Origin: Neptuniibacter halophilus
GTDB taxonomy: Bacteria; Pseudomonadota; Gammaproteobacteria; Pseudomonadales; Balneatricaceae
Direction of reading: 5' to 3'
NCBI RefSeq assembly: GCF_030295765.1
Contig: NZ_AP027292.1
Coordinates: 2,108,001 to 2,172,000, forward strand
DNA length: 64,000 nt
The translations under genes and the position numbers were made by a program. The notes beneath the pieces were generated by a model, which worked only from the letters and a program-made list of their open reading frames with translations, searched no databases and was not told where the DNA came from. Of this stretch, positions 56,315-64,000 are shown piece by piece (position 1 is the stretch's first letter; every line of letters begins with the position of its first letter).

Positions 56315-59014
56315 TCAGTGTTCGTGCTGGATGTGTTCATCCAGCTGCTGACAGATCTCGTCCTGTAGTGTCTGACAGAGCTGCGGGTCGGAGACGGGCT
56401 GGCCCTGATCATCGGTAATAAAGAAAAAGTCTTCTACCCGTTCGCCAACACTGGCGATCCGTGCTTTACGGACGGACAGGTGATGTTCTGCAAAGATACC
56501 GCCGATTCTCGCCAGCAGGCCGGGGCGGTCGGGAGTGATAACTTCGATGACGGTCTGCTGCAGAATGGGGTCGTTGCTCAGATACACTTTGGTCGGCATG
56601 GCGAACAGCTTCATCTGGCGGGGTACCCGGCGCTGGATAATCTCCGGATAGTCATCCGGGTCGTCCAGTTCTTCAATCAGGCTCTGCTTGATATGCTGCA
56701 GGTGATCGGGGTTTTCCGACAGCGGGGTGTTGTCATCGGAGAGTACGGTGTAGGTATTGAGAACCTGGCCGCTGTCGGTAACGATAATGCGTGCGTCCTG
56801 AATGTTCAGGTGCAGTTGGTCCATTGCCGATACCGTGGCGGCAAACAGGTTTTTGATATCTTTGCTGTAGATGAAGATCTCGGTGGCACCCTCGAACATC
56901 CGGTGAGAGGTCTGGCGAATTAATACCAGAGGCTCATCCTGATTGGTGTGTTCCAGAATTGCCTGGGTATGTTCAACAATGCTCTGGGCGGTTTCGCGGA
57001 GGAAATAATCATCGCCGATGGTGGACCAGAGATTCTTGATCTCCGCTTCGTCGACGCCCTGACGGTGCAGTAATAAGAGGGCTTCGTTCTGGATCTGTTC
57101 TATCCGGTCCTCTTTATTGATGGGGTTCTCCAGACCGCGGCGCAGGGCGCGCTTGGTGTCGGTATAGAGCTTCCGCATCAGGGTTGCGCGCCAACTGTTC
57201 CAGAGCGAATGGTTAGTGGCATTGATGTCCGCGATAGTCAGCACGTAGAGGTAGTCCAGATGGACCACGTCGCGGACCTGTTGTGCGAAAGTGTGGATAA
57301 CTTCCGGATCGGAGATATCTTTGCGCTGGGCTGTCATCGACATCAGCAGATGGTTGCGTACCAGCCAGGCGACCAGATGGCTGTCCCATTTGCCGAGGTG
57401 GTGGCCTTCACAGAACTCCATGACATCTTCCGCACCGAGTTCGGAGTGATCGCCGCCGCGTCCTTTGGCAATGTCGTGGAACAGCGCGGCAATATACAGC
57501 AGCTCAATTTTCGGTAGCTGGTTGACGATCCTGTGGGCGATCGGGAACTCCTCGCGGAAGTCGTTGTGCCTGAACTGGCGGCATTTCTGGATCACCTTCA
57601 TCGTGTGCGCATCGACCGTGTAAATATGGAACAGGTCGTGCTGCATCTGGCCGATAATGCGACCAAACTGGGGCAGGTAGCGGCCGAGAATGCCGTAGCG
57701 TGTCATCCGCTTCAGCTCGGTGGATACCCGTTCCGGCGAGCGCAGCAGTTCCATAAACAGGCTGGTGTTGCGGATGTCAGAGCGAAACTCCTCATCCACT
57801 TTGTGCCGGTTGTCGCGGATCATCCGTATCGTGGAGGCGCGTACCCCTTTAATCTCCGGGTTCTGGGCGAGCAGAACAAACAGCTCCATCAGGGCGAAGG
57901 GGTGATGCTCAAATACGCTGTCGTAGGCGACTTCGAGATAATCGTTATGAATCTGGAAACGGTTGTTGAGTGGTGTGATCACCTGCTCTTCGTCAGCACG
58001 AAGAATGGCTTCGTCGAAGTGCTGCAGCAGCATGTCGTTGAACTCGGACATGGCCATGGCGATACGGTAGTACTTGCTCATGAACTGCTCGACCGCCAGT
58101 TTTCCGGCTTCATCTTCATAACCGAAAAAATCAGCCAGTGTGCGCTGATGATCAAACAGCAGGCGATCTTCGCGGCGGCCGCAGAGCATATGAAGTGCAT
58201 AGCGTACCGACCAGAGGTAGAGCTCGCCTTTGTTCAGGGTTTCGAGCTCGGTTTCGGTGAGGAAGCCGTCTTCTACCAGATCGCGGATATAGGTCGAACC
58301 GAAATGACGTTTCGCAACCCAGCCGATGGTCTGCAGGTCGCGCAGGCCGCCGGGGGAGTTCTTCAGATTCGGCTCAAGGTTGTATTCAGTGTTGTTGGTC
58401 TTTTCGTGCCGGCCCTTCTGTTCTTTGAGTTTGGCAATGAAGAACTCTTTGTCGGTCCAGGCACCTTCAGAGGTAACCTTGTCGTACATCTGCTGATGCA
58501 GGTCTTCGTTACCCATCAGCGTGCGCGATTCGATCAGATTGGTCGCAATCGTGATGTCGTTCTGGGCTTCTTCGTAGCACTCGCTGAGGCTGCGGACGCT
58601 GGAGCCCAGATCCAGGTTGATATCCCAGAGCAGTGTCAGGAAGCCGCTGATGGAATCGTGATACTGTTCCGGGTCGACGCCGTCCTGAAGCAGAATCAGC
58701 AGGTCGATGTCCGAGTGCGGATGCAGCTCGCCGCGGCCGTAACCGCCGACAGCTATGAGCGAGACCTGCTGTTCCGGCCAGTCGAAGGTTGACCAGGCGG
58801 TTTGTAACAGGCGGTCGATCTCCCGGGCACGACCATAAACCAGTTTGCGGATATCTTCGCCATCGCGGAAGCGCTCGTCGAGGCTGCTGCGGATCTGTTT
58901 CAGTGCTTCTTTATAGACCGGGATCGGTGAAGCGGCTTCTGCCAATGCATTTTCGAAGGCGGAGAGATCGATGATCTCTTCCTGCTCCAACTGTTGATGC
59001 AGGGTGGTCGACAT
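56315..59014 (-). CDS. glnD: Bifunctional PII uridylyltransferase/uridylyl-removing enzyme (GlnD)
   Basis: Nitrogen sensor that uridylylates PII under nitrogen limitation and reverses it with glutamine. It has 899 residues (E. coli 890). The nucleotidyltransferase motif GGYGRGELHPHSDIDLL places the metal Asp pair at D102 and D104; the HD hydrolase motif is FHDIAKGRGGDHSELGAE (about 513-530); two C-terminal ACT domains bind glutamine (about 700-780 and 810-890). Encoded 36 bp after map. Confidence 0.97.
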   Translation of the reverse strand: MSTTLHQQLEQEEIIDLSAFENALAEAASPIPVYKEALKQIRSSLDERFRDGEDIRKLVYGRAREIDRLLQTAWSTFDWPEQQVSLIAVGGYGRGELHPHSDIDLLILLQDGVDPEQYHDSISGFLTLLWDINLDLGSSVRSLSECYEEAQNDITIATNLIESRTLMGNEDLHQQMYDKVTSEGAWTDKEFFIAKLKEQKGRHEKTNNTEYNLEPNLKNSPGGLRDLQTIGWVAKRHFGSTYIRDLVEDGFLTETELETLNKGELYLWSVRYALHMLCGRREDRLLFDHQRTLADFFGYEDEAGKLAVEQFMSKYYRIAMAMSEFNDMLLQHFDEAILRADEEQVITPLNNRFQIHNDYLEVAYDSVFEHHPFALMELFVLLAQNPEIKGVRASTIRMIRDNRHKVDEEFRSDIRNTSLFMELLRSPERVSTELKRMTRYGILGRYLPQFGRIIGQMQHDLFHIYTVDAHTMKVIQKCRQFRHNDFREEFPIAHRIVNQLPKIELLYIAALFHDIAKGRGGDHSELGAEDVMEFCEGHHLGKWDSHLVAWLVRNHLLMSMTAQRKDISDPEVIHTFAQQVRDVVHLDYLYVLTIADINATNHSLWNSWRATLMRKLYTDTKRALRRGLENPINKEDRIEQIQNEALLLLHRQGVDEAEIKNLWSTIGDDYFLRETAQSIVEHTQAILEHTNQDEPLVLIRQTSHRMFEGATEIFIYSKDIKNLFAATVSAMDQLHLNIQDARIIVTDSGQVLNTYTVLSDDNTPLSENPDHLQHIKQSLIEELDDPDDYPEIIQRRVPRQMKLFAMPTKVYLSNDPILQQTVIEVITPDRPGLLARIGGIFAEHHLSVRKARIASVGERVEDFFFITDDQGQPVSDPQLCQTLQDEICQQLDEHIQHEH

Positions 59015-59050
59015 CTGAAGATTACCTGTTATCTGTCCAGCGGTTGCGGT

Positions 59051-59842
59051 TTAAGCCGGTTTGCCAATTCTGTCGATGCTTTCATCACTGCGCAGGGTGA
59101 GGATCTCGTAGCCATCGGCAGTCACCAGTACGGTGTGCTCCCACTGTGCAGAGAGGCGGCGGTCGGCGGTTTCTACGGTCCAGCCATCTTTCTTGGACAG
59201 CTTAACCTGACGTTTACCGGCATTAATCATCGGCTCGATGGTGAAGATCATGCCCTCTTCAAGGACTTCGCCGGTGTCCGGTCTGCCGTAATGCAGTACC
59301 TGAGGTTCTTCGTGGAACTCGGCGCCAATGCCGTGGCCGCAGTATTCGCGAACAACGGTGTAGTGATTTTGCTCTGCGTAGGTCTGAATCGCGTGGCCAA
59401 TGTCGCCAAGGCGTGCGCCGGGCTTAACCAGTTTGATTCCACGGTACATGCATTCCAGAGTGATATCTACCAGACGGCGGGCATGGGATTGTTCTTTGCC
59501 GACAAAAAACATTTTGCTGGTGTCGCCGTGGTAACCATCCTTAATAACTGTAATGTCGATATTGATGATATCGCCATCTTTCAGTTTTTTGTCATTCGGG
59601 ATGCCGTGACAAACAACCTGGTTGACCGAAGTGCAGATTGATTTCGGAAAACCGTGATAGTTGAGGGGAGCGGGAATGGCCTGCTGCTGGTCAACAATAT
59701 AGTCGTGACAGATCTGGTTCAGTTCGTTAGTTGTGACGCCCGGTTTGACATAGGGTTCGATCATCTCCAGAACTTCAGCGGCCAGGCGGCCTGCCAGGCG
59801 CATTTTTTCGATCTCTTCAACTGTCTTGATTTTGATGCTCAT
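59051..59842 (-). CDS. map: Type I methionine aminopeptidase
   Basis: Removes N-terminal methionine from nascent proteins. It has 263 residues (E. coli 264) when started at ATG 59842 (MSIKIKTVEEIEKMR). Metal ligands D96, D107, H170, E203 and E235 match E. coli D97, D108, H171, E204, E235. An in-frame ATG at 59911 adds 23 non-conserved residues. The ribosome-binding site is poor. Divergent from rpsB, as in E. coli. Confidence 0.96.
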   Translation of the reverse strand: MSIKIKTVEEIEKMRLAGRLAAEVLEMIEPYVKPGVTTNELNQICHDYIVDQQQAIPAPLNYHGFPKSICTSVNQVVCHGIPNDKKLKDGDIINIDITVIKDGYHGDTSKMFFVGKEQSHARRLVDITLECMYRGIKLVKPGARLGDIGHAIQTYAEQNHYTVVREYCGHGIGAEFHEEPQVLHYGRPDTGEVLEEGMIFTIEPMINAGKRQVKLSKKDGWTVETADRRLSAQWEHTVLVTADGYEILTLRSDESIDRIGKPA

Positions 59843-59958
59843 AGTATACCGGTTGTCTTCTGAGTCCGTTGCCACGGATGGATAAAAGGGTGCAGCAGTG
59901 GATTGTAGCAATCATGGCTGGGAAGCGAAATAAACTTTATATTACCGGGTGGTTGTGG

Positions 59959-60086
59959 TATAAATCCGCGCTCGATTTGCGAGAGCAAAGAGATACAAAT
60001 CACACACGTTCCGTCACAGCATTCAGGGTGCCTTCGGGTTGAGTGTTGGGGGTCGTGGAGGTCTAACCCAATTTTAGGAAAAAAAC
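59959..60086 (+). promoter_or_regulatory. rpsB leader with conserved S2-type regulatory element
   Basis: TATAAA (59959-59964) is the likely -10. The leader that follows has a GCTC/GAGC hairpin (59970-59986) and, at about 60052-60069, GTCGTGGAGGTCTAACCC, closely resembling the CGTGGAGGTATAACCC element in front of E. coli rpsB, where S2 represses its own operon. Confidence 0.6.
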
Positions 60087-60827
60087 ATGGCTAAAATTAC
60101 TATGCGTGACCTGCTGAAAGCAGGTGTTCACTTCGGTCACCAGACCCGTTACTGGAATCCGAAAATGTCTAAATTCATTTTCGGTGCTCGTAACAAAATC
60201 CATATCATCAACCTTGAGCACACTCTGCCTGCACTGAACGGTGCGCTGGATAGCATCCAGAACATGGCAGCTAACAAGAACAAGGTTCTGTTCGTTGGCA
60301 CTAAGCGTGCTGCCAGCAAGATCGTTAAAGAAGAAGCGGCTCGTGCAGGTATGCCTTACGTAAACCACCGCTGGTTGGGTGGTATGCTGACTAACTACAA
60401 AACTATTCGTCAGTCTATCCGTCGTCTGCGTGATCTGGAATCCCAGAGCCAGGACGGTACTTTCGAAAAGCTGACCAAGAAAGAAGCTCTGATGCGTCAG
60501 CGTGAAATGGAAAAACTGGAACGCTCTATCGGCGGTATCAAAGAGATGGGCGGTCTGCCTGATGCTCTGTTCGTAATCGATGTTGATCACGAGCGTATCG
60601 CTGTAAACGAAGCGAACAAGCTGGGCATCCCGGTTATCGGTGTGGTTGATACTAACAGCAACCCGGACGGTGTTGATGTAGTTATCCCTGGTAACGACGA
60701 TGCGCTGCGCGCAATCCAGATCTACGTTAAGTCTGCTGCTGATGCTTGCCTGGAAGGTTCTGAAGCAACTGCTGGCGACAAAAACGAATTCGTAGAAGTT
60801 GAAGAAAACCAGGCTGCGGCTGAGTAA
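60087..60827 (+). CDS. rpsB: 30S ribosomal protein S2
   Basis: Ribosomal protein uS2, 246 residues (E. coli 241). [22 protein letters not shown] and [17 protein letters not shown] are family signatures, then [26 protein letters not shown]. It opens rpsB-tsf-pyrH-frr-uppS. Confidence 0.98.
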   Translation: MAKITMRDLLKAGVHFGHQTRYWNPKMSKFIFGARNKIHIINLEHTLPALNGALDSIQNMAANKNKVLFVGTKRAASKIVKEEAARAGMPYVNHRWLGGMLTNYKTIRQSIRRLRDLESQSQDGTFEKLTKKEALMRQREMEKLERSIGGIKEMGGLPDALFVIDVDHERIAVNEANKLGIPVIGVVDTNSNPDGVDVVIPGNDDALRAIQIYVKSAADACLEGSEATAGDKNEFVEVEENQAAAE

Positions 60828-60868
60828 TCTAACTGTCAGAACAGTTGATTATTCTCTTTGACTTTTTG

Positions 60869-60890
60869 AGGGGGCCTGGCCCCCTTTTTT
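60869..60890 (+). terminator. Terminator or attenuator between rpsB and tsf
   Basis: A GGGGG/CCCCC stem (60870-60874 with 60880-60884) closed by an A-T pair is followed by six T. As in E. coli, it likely reduces tsf relative to rpsB transcription by partial termination. Confidence 0.75.
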
Positions 60891-60933
60891 GGATTTTTTG
60901 ATTAACCCGCGATGATTAATAGGGGTATTCGAT

Positions 60934-61794
60934 ATGGCGAACATTTCCGCTGCAATGGTTAAGGATCTGCGCGACCGCACTGGTCTGGGCATGATGGAGT
61001 GTAAAAAAGCACTGAAAGAAGCTGATGGCGACATCGAGAAAGCGATCGAAGAGCTGCGTAAAGCTTCCGGAATGAAGGCTGCTAAAAAAGCAGGCCGTAC
61101 TGCAGCAGAAGGTGTTGTGGTTGTTAAAGTTGCTGACGATAACAGCTACGCTGTAGCAGTAGAAGTTAACTCTGAGACTGACTTCGCTGCACGTGATGAA
61201 AACTTCCTGGCGTTCTCCGCGACTGTGCTGGAAAAAGCGTTTGCTGAAAAAGCAACTGACGTTGAAGCGCTGATGGCTGGTGAGCTGACCGAAGCACGTG
61301 ATGCGCTGGTTCAGAAAATCGGTGAGAACATCGGTGTACGCCGTCTGTTCCTGGTTGAAGGTGGCGTTGTTGGCGCTTACGTTCACAGCAACAGCAAAAT
61401 TGCAGCAATCGTTCAGCTGGAAGGTGGTAACGAAGAAACTGCAAAAGATATCGCTATGCACGTTACTGCGGTTAACCCACAGGTTGTCAGCAAAGAAGAT
61501 ATGCCTGAAGAAGTGGTTGCCAAAGAGAAAGAGATCATCATGGCGCAGCCAGACATGGCTAGCAAGCCTGCAGAGATCGCTGAAAAAATGGTTGTTGGTC
61601 GTATCAACAAGTTCCTGGCTGAGAACAGCCTGGTAGAGCAGGCGTTCGTTAAAAATCCTGAGCTGAAAGTAGGTCAGGTAGCAAAAGATGCTGGCGCAAC
61701 TGTAACTGCGTTCACCCGTATCGAAGTGGGTGAAGGTGTTGAGGTTGAAGAAGTGGATTTTGCTGCAGAAGTTGCTGCTCAGCTGAAAGGCTAA
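60934..61794 (+). CDS. tsf: Elongation factor Ts
   Basis: Guanine-nucleotide exchange factor for EF-Tu, 286 residues (E. coli 283). The UBA-like N-terminal domain has [20 protein letters not shown]; the Tu-contact motif reads [11 protein letters not shown] (usual TDFVAR). A dimerisation core and the C-terminal module follow. GGGG precedes the ATG. Confidence 0.97.
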   Translation: MANISAAMVKDLRDRTGLGMMECKKALKEADGDIEKAIEELRKASGMKAAKKAGRTAAEGVVVVKVADDNSYAVAVEVNSETDFAARDENFLAFSATVLEKAFAEKATDVEALMAGELTEARDALVQKIGENIGVRRLFLVEGGVVGAYVHSNSKIAAIVQLEGGNEETAKDIAMHVTAVNPQVVSKEDMPEEVVAKEKEIIMAQPDMASKPAEIAEKMVVGRINKFLAENSLVEQAFVKNPELKVGQVAKDAGATVTAFTRIEVGEGVEVEEVDFAAEVAAQLKG

Positions 61795-61812
61795 CTTGCT
61801 GTAAAACCTCCC

Positions 61813-61839
61813 GGTTGCGCATGTTCTGCATGCGCAACC
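61813..61839 (+). terminator. Perfect 11-bp hairpin between tsf and pyrH
   Basis: GGTTGCGCATG (61813-61823) pairs with CATGCGCAACC (61829-61839) around a five-base loop. The following sequence is CACTCTTTTCC rather than a clean T tract, so it may be a partial terminator or stabilise the tsf mRNA. Confidence 0.55.
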
Positions 61840-61891
61840 CACTCTTTTCCTGCTACACTCTCCTGATCTCAAACTCTGCGGAGATATACGG

Positions 61892-62650
61892 ATGCCGTCT
61901 ACCGAAAAACAATCCAAATACAAACGTATACTGCTCAAATTAAGTGGTGAAGCCCTGATGGGTGATGAGAGCTTTGGTATCGATTCCAATGTGCTGAATC
62001 GTATGGCTCTCGAGATTGGTCAACTGGTGGGCATAGGCGTCCAGGTCGGTATGGTTATTGGTGGTGGTAACCTGTTCCGTGGTGCTGCATTGAATGCGGC
62101 GGGCCTCGACCGGGTAACCGGTGACCATATGGGAATGCTGGCTACGGTAATGAATGCGTTGGCCATGCGTGATGCGCTGGAACGCAGCAATATCAATACC
62201 CGCGTTATGTCGGCGATTCCGATGAGCGGTGTGGTAGACCATTATGACCGTCGAAATGCTATGCGTTACCTGAATCAGGGCGACGTAGTGATTTTTGCGG
62301 CGGGAACGGGTAACCCGTTCTTTACAACAGATTCCGCTGCCTGCCTGCGTGGTATTGAGGTTGAGGCGGATGTGGTGCTGAAAGCGACCAAAGTTGACGG
62401 CGTATATACCGCAGATCCGGTGAAGGATCCGACGGCCCGTCGCTACCGCCACCTGAGTTATGATGAAGTGCTGGAGCAACAGCTGGGTGTCATGGATCTG
62501 ACTGCAATCTGTCTGACCCGTGATCATTCGATGCCGGTACGTGTTTTTAATATGAATAAGCCGGGTGCCCTGGCGAACCTCGTGGTAGGTTCGGATGAGG
62601 GAACCCTGATTGATTGCAGTGAGACGGTTGGAGAAAAATATGCTGAATGA
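61892..62650 (+). CDS. pyrH: UMP kinase (PyrH)
   Basis: Amino-acid-kinase-fold enzyme phosphorylating UMP to UDP; GTP-activated and UTP-inhibited in the family. It has 252 residues. [10 protein letters not shown] (about 11-20), GGGNLFRG (about 55-62), [11 protein letters not shown] and [10 protein letters not shown] are diagnostic. GGAG ribosome-binding site. Its end overlaps the frr start by 11 bp. Confidence 0.97.
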   Translation: MPSTEKQSKYKRILLKLSGEALMGDESFGIDSNVLNRMALEIGQLVGIGVQVGMVIGGGNLFRGAALNAAGLDRVTGDHMGMLATVMNALAMRDALERSNINTRVMSAIPMSGVVDHYDRRNAMRYLNQGDVVIFAAGTGNPFFTTDSAACLRGIEVEADVVLKATKVDGVYTADPVKDPTARRYRHLSYDEVLEQQLGVMDLTAICLTRDHSMPVRVFNMNKPGALANLVVGSDEGTLIDCSETVGEKYAE

Positions 62651-63197
62651 AATCACTCAGGATGCTACCGAACGTATGCAGAAGAGCGTTGAAGCGCTGG
62701 TAAATAATTTCAAGAAAATCCGTACCGGACGTGCTCATCCGAGCATTCTGGAAGGGATTCAGGTTTCCTACTACGGTTCCGATGTGCCGTTGAGTCAGGT
62801 GGCTAATATCTCAGTGGAAGATGGGCGTACCCTGTCTATCGTGCCTTGGGAAAAGCCGATGGTTCCGGTCATTGAGAAGGCGATTATGACCTCTGATCTG
62901 GGTCTGAACCCGGCTACTGCGGGTGAGAATATTCGTGTGCCAATGCCGCCGCTGACCGAAGAAACCCGTAAAGGTTATATCAAGCAGGCGCGTCAGGAAG
63001 CTGAAGGGGCGCGTGTGGCAATCCGTAACATCCGTCGTGACGCGAATGGCGATCTGAAAGATCTGCTTAAAGAAAAAGAGATCACTGAAGATGATCAGCG
63101 TCGTGGTGAAGATCAGATTCAGAAAATCACAGATAAGCACGTTGCAGAGGTAGATGGCCTGCTGGAACAGAAAGAAAAAGATCTGATGGAAATTTGA
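62640..63197 (+). CDS. frr: Ribosome recycling factor
   Basis: Splits post-termination ribosomes with EF-G. It has 185 residues, identical in length to E. coli RRF, when started at ATG 62640 inside pyrH; an ATT/GTG-type extension from 62610 is unlikely. [14 protein letters not shown] (about 23-36), [13 protein letters not shown] and [11 protein letters not shown] are conserved. Confidence 0.97.
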   Translation: MLNEITQDATERMQKSVEALVNNFKKIRTGRAHPSILEGIQVSYYGSDVPLSQVANISVEDGRTLSIVPWEKPMVPVIEKAIMTSDLGLNPATAGENIRVPMPPLTEETRKGYIKQARQEAEGARVAIRNIRRDANGDLKDLLKEKEITEDDQRRGEDQIQKITDKHVAEVDGLLEQKEKDLMEI

Positions 63198-63200
63198 TCA

Positions 63201-63225
63201 AGCGGCGGCTCCGTAAGGGGCCGCT
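63201..63225 (+). terminator. Hairpin between frr and uppS
   Basis: AGCGGC (63201-63206) pairs with GCCGCT (63220-63225), with additional pairing inside, followed by GAATTTT. Weak terminator or processing site; it lies close enough to influence uppS translation. Confidence 0.4.
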
Positions 63226-63236
63226 GAATTTTGCCG

Positions 63237-63998
63237 ATGGCCTCTGAAAATAATTCCTCTGTACCCCTAAGTAAGCCTCCACGCCATATTGCCATTATCA
63301 TGGATGGCAATAACCGATGGGCCAAAGCGCGCAATCTTCCCAGTCTGGCGGGTCACAAAGCGGGGGTGGACTGCGTCCGGTCTGTGATCGAAGGCTGCAT
63401 CGAGATGGGTGTAGAAGCGCTGACGCTTTTCGCATTCAGTTCAGAAAACTGGAAGCGCCCGCCACTTGAAGTAAAAGGCCTGATGGAGTTGTTTAAGCTG
63501 GCGCTCGATCGCGAAGCGAAGAAGCTGCTTAAGAACAACATCCGCCTGCGGGTGATCGGTGACAAAACGGCGTTCAGTGAGTCGTTACAGAAAAAAATTA
63601 TCAAGGCGGAAGAGCTGACCCGGGCGTGTGACGGTCTGCAGCTTAATATTGCCGCTAACTACGGTGGTCGCTGGGATATTGTCAACGCTGCCCGGCAGTT
63701 AGCTGAGCGTTGTGTTCAAGGCGAATTGCAACCGGCTGAATTGACCGAAGCGCTATTCTCGCAGGAGATCTCGCTCGGTGATCTGCCTGAACCTGATCTC
63801 TGTATACGTACAGGTGGGGAGCAAAGAATCAGTAATTTTCTGATCTGGCAGTTTGCCTATACCGAATTGTATTTTTCCGATGCCTACTGGCCTGACTTTG
63901 ATAAACAGCATCTGCGTCAGGCGGTAGAAGATTTCAGTGGACGTCAGCGCCGCTTCGGCAAAACCAGTGAGCAGGTAGAGGCTGAGCAGAATGCTTAA
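63237..63998 (+). CDS. uppS: (2E,6E)-farnesyl-diphosphate-specific undecaprenyl-diphosphate synthase
   Basis: Cis-prenyltransferase making the C55 lipid carrier for cell-wall synthesis. It has 253 residues (E. coli 253). The catalytic Asp23 is in IMDGNNRWAK; LTLFAFSSENWKRP and the C-terminal EPDLCIRTGGEQRISNFLIWQ are present. ATG 63237 has no clear Shine-Dalgarno; TTG 63231 is an alternative. The gene is complete and ends three bases before the window end. Downstream genes (typically cdsA) are outside. Confidence 0.96.
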   Translation: MASENNSSVPLSKPPRHIAIIMDGNNRWAKARNLPSLAGHKAGVDCVRSVIEGCIEMGVEALTLFAFSSENWKRPPLEVKGLMELFKLALDREAKKLLKNNIRLRVIGDKTAFSESLQKKIIKAEELTRACDGLQLNIAANYGGRWDIVNAARQLAERCVQGELQPAELTEALFSQEISLGDLPEPDLCIRTGGEQRISNFLIWQFAYTELYFSDAYWPDFDKQHLRQAVEDFSGRQRRFGKTSEQVEAEQNA

Positions 63999-64000
63999 AC

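Noticed and set aside
57533..58792. Long plus-strand open frame opposite glnD (419 codons).
   Set aside because: Shadow of the conserved glnD reading frame, produced by codon bias; no independent features.

Overview
The window is a contiguous chromosomal segment of a Gram-negative gammaproteobacterium. Gene content and order fit a marine Oceanospirillales/Oceanospirillaceae-type organism (Amphritea/Neptunomonas/Marinobacterium-like); this is an inference from synteny and protein style, not a database match. Supporting points are the cpdA-yqiA-parE-parC order and a pseudomonad-style HolD-rimI pair, a FabY-type ketoacyl synthase, a DUF1820 gene, a RegA/RegB pair, and the FlgO/FlgP/FlgT proteins of polar flagellar motors. 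There are no insertion sequences, phage genes, CRISPR arrays, rRNA or tRNA genes; almost all of the window is core genome.

Layout. 1-9 kb: cAMP phosphodiesterase, YqiA esterase and topoisomerase IV (parE, parC), then a very AT-rich gap, a membrane diguanylate cyclase and an AhpA/YtjB-like membrane protein with an unusual C-terminal domain. 9-21 kb: a cell-envelope and growth block on the + strand, proA-nadD-rsfS-rlmH-mrdA-rodA-mltB-rlpA-dacA-dat-ybeD-lipB-lipA, covering proline and NAD synthesis, ribosome silencing and methylation, rod-shape peptidoglycan synthesis and lipoate synthesis. 21-25 kb: an OsmC-like protein, a dCache chemoreceptor, a c-type cytochrome lipoprotein and a hemerythrin-like protein. 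25-35 kb: the minus-strand leuS-lptE-holA and miaB-phoH-ybeY-corC-lnt operons, separated by a plus-strand zinc-ribbon gene. 35-41 kb: DUF1820, a calcium-binding-loop protein, and the EF-P modification set (epmB, efp and a frameshifted epmA), followed by a PatB-like aminotransferase/C-S lyase. 41-50 kb: leuA, holD-like, rimI, a REC-GGDEF protein, an orphan CbiM-like permease, RegA/RegB, prfC and tatD. 50-56 kb: a lipoprotein, fabY, an OmpA-family lipoprotein and the divergent flgT / flgO-flgP module. 56-64 kb: map-glnD-DUF1244 on the minus strand, diverging from rpsB-tsf-pyrH-frr-uppS.

The window holds no obvious new defence or mobile system. The observations most worth a second look are: (1) epmA is split by two compensating frameshifts while efp and epmB look intact; (2) an AhpA/YtjB-type protein carries what looks like a degenerate class III nucleotide-cyclase fold; (3) the leuS leader has an intrinsic-terminator-like hairpin overlapped by a 30-codon mini-ORF rich in rare leucine codons; (4) an orphan promoter, structured region and strong terminator upstream of the DUF1820 gene look like a small RNA or an attenuated leader; (5) several alternative-sigma-factor promoter candidates lie in front of chemotaxis and flagellar genes. 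All promoter, start-site and fold assignments were made by eye.
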